The notes under the pieces were generated by a model. The model was not told the origin of the DNA. It did no database searches and was given only the letters and a program-made list of their open reading frames with translations. Positions 59,161-64,000 of a DNA stretch of 64,000 nucleotides are shown here, piece by piece. The stretch is from Diorhabda sublineata (lineage: Eukaryota > Arthropoda > Insecta > Coleoptera > Chrysomelidae): positions 4,829,312 through 4,893,311 of the forward strand of contig NC_079483.1 in assembly GCF_026230105.1 (NCBI RefSeq), written 5' to 3'. How positions within the stretch are numbered: the first letter of the stretch is position 1; every line of letters begins with the position of its first letter. Position numbers and translations under genes: made by a program.

Positions 59161-62069
59161 TCTTCCTGAGCCTATATTCTTTTTTTTTATTAATTAGTTT
59201 TCTTTTTATTTCAATATTCATTGGGTATACTGACATTTTTTTGCTTCAATTCAATGCGACTTTTTAAACCCCCTTATTTTTAATTCATGTCTGCTTCTTT
59301 TTATACATTTTGAATATGTATATTTAACTCAGATTTTTGTGTTTCAAGTCGATTTTCTTCTTTATTAATTCATTAATTTATTAATTCTGCTTATTCTCGT
59401 TCATTTACCGAAAAAAATCGATAAAACATAATATTGGTATCAACTTTTTTAGCACATGGACTGGGACTTTATTTCTAACGGTAAACCATAGATGCTATAA
59501 GGAAATTATCGCTGCTAATTTTAGTCGAGTTTGACTGGACTATGGCTAAAAGACATTTCTAATGTCACTCACATAACATTAGATATTATTTATAGAAGAA
59601 AAACGTATGGGACGCGATCACGAACTAGTAGGAAGAAATTAATAAAGTAAATTACGAATATCTTGTAGAAACGGTATTTAAATATCGAAAAAGAAAATCA
59701 GAAACTAAATAAGAAGAAAAATATTAATCGTTATAAGAAACGACCTCATCGTATAATTTAATTGAAATTACGGTAATAGAAATCTATATTTAATCGAGTG
59801 TCTACTACTTCGAAGAATTCGAACAAAAAAATTATAAAATGCAAATGATTGGAAATGCCTTCGGTGAAATTAGATATACGAGGTACAACTGAAAAATAAA
59901 TTTTATAAAAATTGGAGATAATTAACCTTTTTCAAAAAACTTTCTTTGAATCCACAACTGGAGGTCTTTCTGGAAATTACTTTAATTTTAAATAAAAATT
60001 TAAAAAAAACCGGTGATTGCATTTAATTAATAATAAAATTCCTATTTACACCTAGCAACCCTTATGCTGCGGTCGACTGAGAGCTGACAACCATTTTTAT
60101 TTTGATTTCTGACATCAATTTCTTTCAAATGCTGTAAGATTGAGTGAAAAAACATATAGCTGCAAGTCATATTAGTATATTAATGATATTAAAATTAATT
60201 ACCGGCAATTACGGCTAATTTTTACAAGGCAACCTTAATCCTTAATCCATTCCATACATATTCAAGATTCTTTTAAAATTAATTTCATCCAAAAAACAGA
60301 TACCTGCAAGATCCAGCGGTAGGATATTAGACTATATGGTCCAAGTTTTCGCTTTCAGATATATTCCAATTTGACAACTGCGGACCTGCGGGAAAAAATC
60401 AAATAAGGTAACGGGAATACCATTGGAAACCAATTGAAGAAAAAGGAGTAGGTAGTACAGTTCTGGATAAAAAGGAATTTATGTTCTAACACAAAAAATA
60501 GAATAAATAGAAAATACGAAGACAGTACCTACTCTAGTATACGAATGTGGCTTCACACATATTAAACATCCACCCTAACCCTAACCTTAATCTAACCCAG
60601 TATTTTTTTATCGCAAAGCTGAAGTTCGAGTTAACTCTCAAGATTCAATCGCATTCAGAGTGTCAATACAAATATTTTTACGAGCTTCTTGCTGTTCAAA
60701 TGTAAGGATTTTAGGCACCAGTTTTGTACACACACACTTTTCGCATGTTACAATATTTATTTATTCCTATAGATTTAGCATTATAAGGTTCAGTTGTGGT
60801 TTTTCCAAGTTTCATGTGAAATTTCACAACATTGTAAAACCAAATAACCAGCTCCCATATAAATAAAGCCAACGGCTACACTGATTTGTCTACAATCACT
60901 GTAGACATCACATTCGAAAGAATAGGCTCAGGCTAAGCAACTGATCGCTAACCATTGGTGCAGGCGTACTTTTTTGTAACATCGCTAGTCTTGTTACTTC
61001 ATAGTCACACCTCGTATATACGCATAGTGGACATTTTTAACAAAATTAGAAGATTAGAATCAGAAAGTACATCCATTTTATTCAAGTATTTTGAGCAAAG
61101 GTGCTTCGAAATATAAATCAAAATTGTGTCGCGAGACTGCGGATCCAAGCAAACGAAGCAAAATGAAAAAAGAATTTATGCAAACTTCTTGCTTGGATGG
61201 CCAGAATAGATTCAAAAAAAAACTTTGCGAAATGATCTTTATTTATATTGTGTTTACATTTGTCTGATCAGTATTACCGACCTAACCTCTCAAAATTCCC
61301 TTTCTAGAGCGCGAAATTCGAATTAAAATATAAAAATGCTTACATTTGAAAAATTTCATTTGATATCGTTATTGTACAGAAAATTGTACTGTTTTCTTAG
61401 TATAAAGTAACAGAAAGTTGAGAAAATCTTTTTCTGCGTTAGTATCTACGATCTCCGTCCGAAGAATTAAGTCAATAACATGTATACACGACAAAAGTTG
61501 AATCAAATCTTCGGCATTTCCTCAACAAATCTTGACCACGGAACACTAAATTCTTCGTATTCAGCCATAAACTCGAGATTTTCTAAGATACATGAAGCTC
61601 GGGTTAGTAAAATCGACGTTTACAATGGCTTATTCGTTGGCGGTATATGAGAAACATGAGATGAGGCGCTCCTTGAAACTTCCATACGACAAAACAACAA
61701 TAAACCTATTCATTCTGACACGTATATGACGTATGGAGACGTTCAACTTGCTGGTACGACTCCTACGAAAAGGGTTATATACCGGGACAATACGATATCT
61801 CATTACATTTAAATTAGAAAACAATAAAAATTAATTGTCGATTCAATAAAGTATTGATTAATTAATTTATATTATACAAGGTGAAGTTTATTAGTATTGT
61901 ATAAACTACAGATGTATAGAGTGTCTCATATTTTCAATGTAGACCTTTGCGGCAGTCATAGGCGTGCGGCAATAAGTTTAATACAAAAAAAATGCTACAT
62001 ACTATATTTTATTATTGTTACCGAAAAGTATAATGAATATAACAAATTCTAATAATTTTATATGTGTTA
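59161..62069. other. No gene seen
   Basis: Intronic AT-rich sequence. Short telomere-like words at 60572-60598 are listed under rejected. Confidence 0.45.
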
Positions 62070-62811
62070 TACGAGACATTTTTCCCAAAAAGGCGACGCC
62101 ATGGCCTTGTCTGCAGATGGAACGGTCTTTGTTTTCTTTGTAGCGGGCTCTCCCTTTTCAGTCCATTTTTTTTATTATTCTTTTGTTTCGAGTATGAAGT
62201 GATGGATCCATGTTTCATCCATAGTTATGAAACGTTTTTATTTCTGTGGAAGATTGCCAAAAACTTGATCTTCACGACGCTGTTTTTGTTCTATTGTGAG
62301 GAAACGCGGCACCCATCTTGCGCACAGCTTTCTCATGTCCAAATTTTCAATTGATACGCGATGTGCCGCATTTTTGGAATGCCTACTATGTCTTGTAGCT
62401 TACAAACTTTCAATCGACGATCATCCATTGCCTCTTTGTGGATTAAACATTTGAGAAGTCGTCACCTCATTTGGTCGACCACCACGATGTCCATCTTCGC
62501 AGATCTTACGGCCTCCTTTAAACTCTGCTACCCAATAATTCAGATCAGTCTCCTCAAGAGTAGAATCTAGTTCAGCATTTATAATGGTTGTACTAATGTC
62601 TTTCAGATAAAAGTATTTTATCACATAACGATGGCCAATTTTCTTCATTAGGACAAATTCACTGAAAACGTTCACTATCAATGGCTGCGAAACAAATACT
62701 AAACAACGTAGCTTCTTCAAACTTGAAACATATACTGTATATATTGTATACTTTCTAAGCAACTACCGCCATCTCTAGGTCAAACCAGATACTTCTAGGA
62801 CCATCTTCGTA
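62070..62811 (-). mobile_element. mariner element, decayed, second copy of the 22.4-kb family
   Basis: The right end, CCATCTTCGTA at 62811, preceded by GGTCAAACCAGATACTTCTA, matches the right end of 22425-23263 including the inner CTAGAGATGGCGGTAG-type sequence on the minus strand. CTGCAGATGGAACGGTCTTT and GTCGTCACCTCATTT are shared too. At the left, TATACGAG at 62068-62075 may be the remnant of the other end with the next part deleted. Transposase reads only in pieces (ELDSTLEETDLNYWVAEFKG on the minus strand). Confidence 0.82.
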
Positions 62812-63030
62812 AGCAGGATACATATACAAGAATAATAGGGAGTAGGAATATATTAATTACGAAGAAGAAGAGAGTGGATCTAGAGCTGTAAGGTCCTCTA
62901 CAGACAACATAAATCAATAGATCATTCTCTATATTATATGTACATACCAACAATACAAGTATTGAAATCCTCCGTGTTTGGATATGGACCGGAAACGTGA
63001 AAAATAACAGAAAAATTAAAGAAAAAAATA
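62812..63030. other. No gene seen
   Basis: Short AT-rich interval between two element relics. Confidence 0.4.
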
Positions 63031-63170
63031 GAAGCCGTGGTAATGGATGCCTTAAGCAAAGCAAATAGAACGTCAAGACTAGATAGGTCAGAAACATATT
63101 GCGGGAAAGAAGTTTGGTACAGGCTCGTGCCGATGATGGTGGAGGAAAGATTACCAAAAAAAAAAAAAAA
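63031..63170 (+). pseudogene. LINE C-terminal relic
   Basis: EAVVMDALSKANRTSRLDR, then after a degraded link VEERLPKKK. This recalls the end of insect endonuclease-RT LINEs (E...M..L....R.SRLDR.RN..IR...GVE ... WYGHVQRM.E.RLPKK). Broken in the middle. It may belong to the same broad group as the relic at 30960-31640. Confidence 0.6.
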
Positions 63171-64000
63171 TTCACTACATCCAGACTATGCGCAAAAAGT
63201 TCAAGAGCTGTTATCTCAAGACCTGGTTCAGCAAATGAATTTCTGTCTATTTCAAAAGTTCCCATCAGATTTTGGTTCTATTAGCCGGCATGCTGACGGA
63301 CATTATCTTGATGCCTTTACTATAATTTCATTAATACGTCGTTGAATTTATTGGGTTACTTCCAGCGACAGTACCTTTCTTGTCCCGTTTTCTTTGCTGA
63401 CAGTGTTACTTTGAACATGATAAAGTTAAGTTATCCAAAACAACCCTTTTAACAGCGGCGCATCATCATCAATTACTTATTTATTATTATGAACTCTAAC
63501 CTCGTTAAGTTATCGTTGCTATAAATTTGTCTATGTTTAGTTTGTCTGTAGGTTTTATGGATTCCACTTCAACCCTATTAGAGAATCGTCCTCAGGTTGC
63601 TAAATAAATTGTTTTCAAAAAGCAAGTTGGTGAATTGAGTTATTTAATTATATCACAGTTAAAATTTCATTGGTGGGATTCATAGAAACTAATTATCTTT
63701 GGTCTCCGAAGACATTGTAAGTATTCGTATGTAAAGTATGACTACCTTGTCGTATATTTTCTCTTCTCATAGCAGAGTCGGTTTTGATGGTAGGCTAGTA
63801 CTAAAAAGGTTTTTTATGAAAAAAAAAACTGTTCAGATGATAACGAAACCGATAAGCGTCTGCTCTCTTTAGGTTAGCGCTCAAACCCTCTTTCAAGAAA
63901 TTCAAAAATCACTCACAGAATGTTTTATTGGTATATTACAAAGAAGGCATCTCGAGAAAAATGAGAAACTGAAAAGACACAGTTGTCGTTACCAATTCAT
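63171..64000. other. No gene seen
   Basis: AT-rich sequence to the window end; the next Notch exon is not here. Confidence 0.45.

Noticed and set aside
60572..60598. Telomere-like words (CCCTAACCCTAACC...)
   Set aside because: Only two to four imperfect copies, and the insect telomere unit is CCTAA without the extra C. Not enough for an interstitial telomere.
62795..63265. 156-codon minus-strand ORF, the longest hydrophobic ORF near the end
   Set aside because: It is the reverse of the LINE tail at 63031-63170 plus a poly(A) run; the Phe/Leu-rich translation is the product of T-rich sequence.
1..64000. CRISPR array, operons, tRNA or rRNA genes
   Set aside because: No regularly spaced identical repeats, no prokaryotic gene packing and no recognisable RNA gene; the sequence is animal genomic DNA.

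Overview
This is an AT-rich window of an animal nuclear genome, almost certainly an insect. The evidence is spliced coding exons with GT-AG borders, arthropod-type transposon relics (many mariner, several Tc1-like, piggyBac, Helitron, several LINE clades), and two recognisable host genes. A beetle would fit the size of the introns and the transposon mix, but the sequence does not settle the order.

The main host gene is Notch, on the + strand. Three internal exons are present, at 19728-20002, 26017-26212 and 56439-56572. Together they encode the end of EGF repeat 1, EGF2-5 and most of EGF6, with splice phases that join in frame. The exon for the signal peptide and the first half of EGF1 is not visible here and should lie upstream. 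The exon that finishes EGF6 should lie beyond 64000. The two complete introns are about 6.0 kb and 30.2 kb, and both are full of dead transposons.

The second host gene is a single-exon VAP (VAMP-associated protein) on the minus strand, 14566-15261. It looks intact: MSP domain, coiled coil and a C-terminal membrane anchor. It appears to sit antisense inside the Notch transcription unit, if the 5' Notch exon is upstream of the window. A large foldback element lies just beyond its 3' end and a 233-bp tandem repeat lies upstream of it.

Layout: 1-13.7 kb holds repeats and dead elements (LINE tail, a palindromic-end MITE candidate, two mariner relics). 13.7-16.4 kb is foldback element, VAP and tandem repeat. 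16.4-19.7 kb holds relics, including a Helitron-type helicase piece. 19.7-26.2 kb is Notch exons plus two mariners and a Tc1 fragment. 26.2-56.4 kb is the large Notch intron, with LINE, mariner, Tc1-like, piggyBac, Helitron and hAT-like relics, a 25-bp perfect hairpin and a 28/29-bp minisatellite with higher-order structure. 56.4-64 kb is the last exon in view, a T-rich degenerate tandem region, another mariner and a LINE tail.

No intact autonomous transposon, RNA gene, CRISPR array or prokaryotic feature was found. Transposon calls rest on reading short conserved protein motifs by eye; every boundary without a terminal repeat is approximate.
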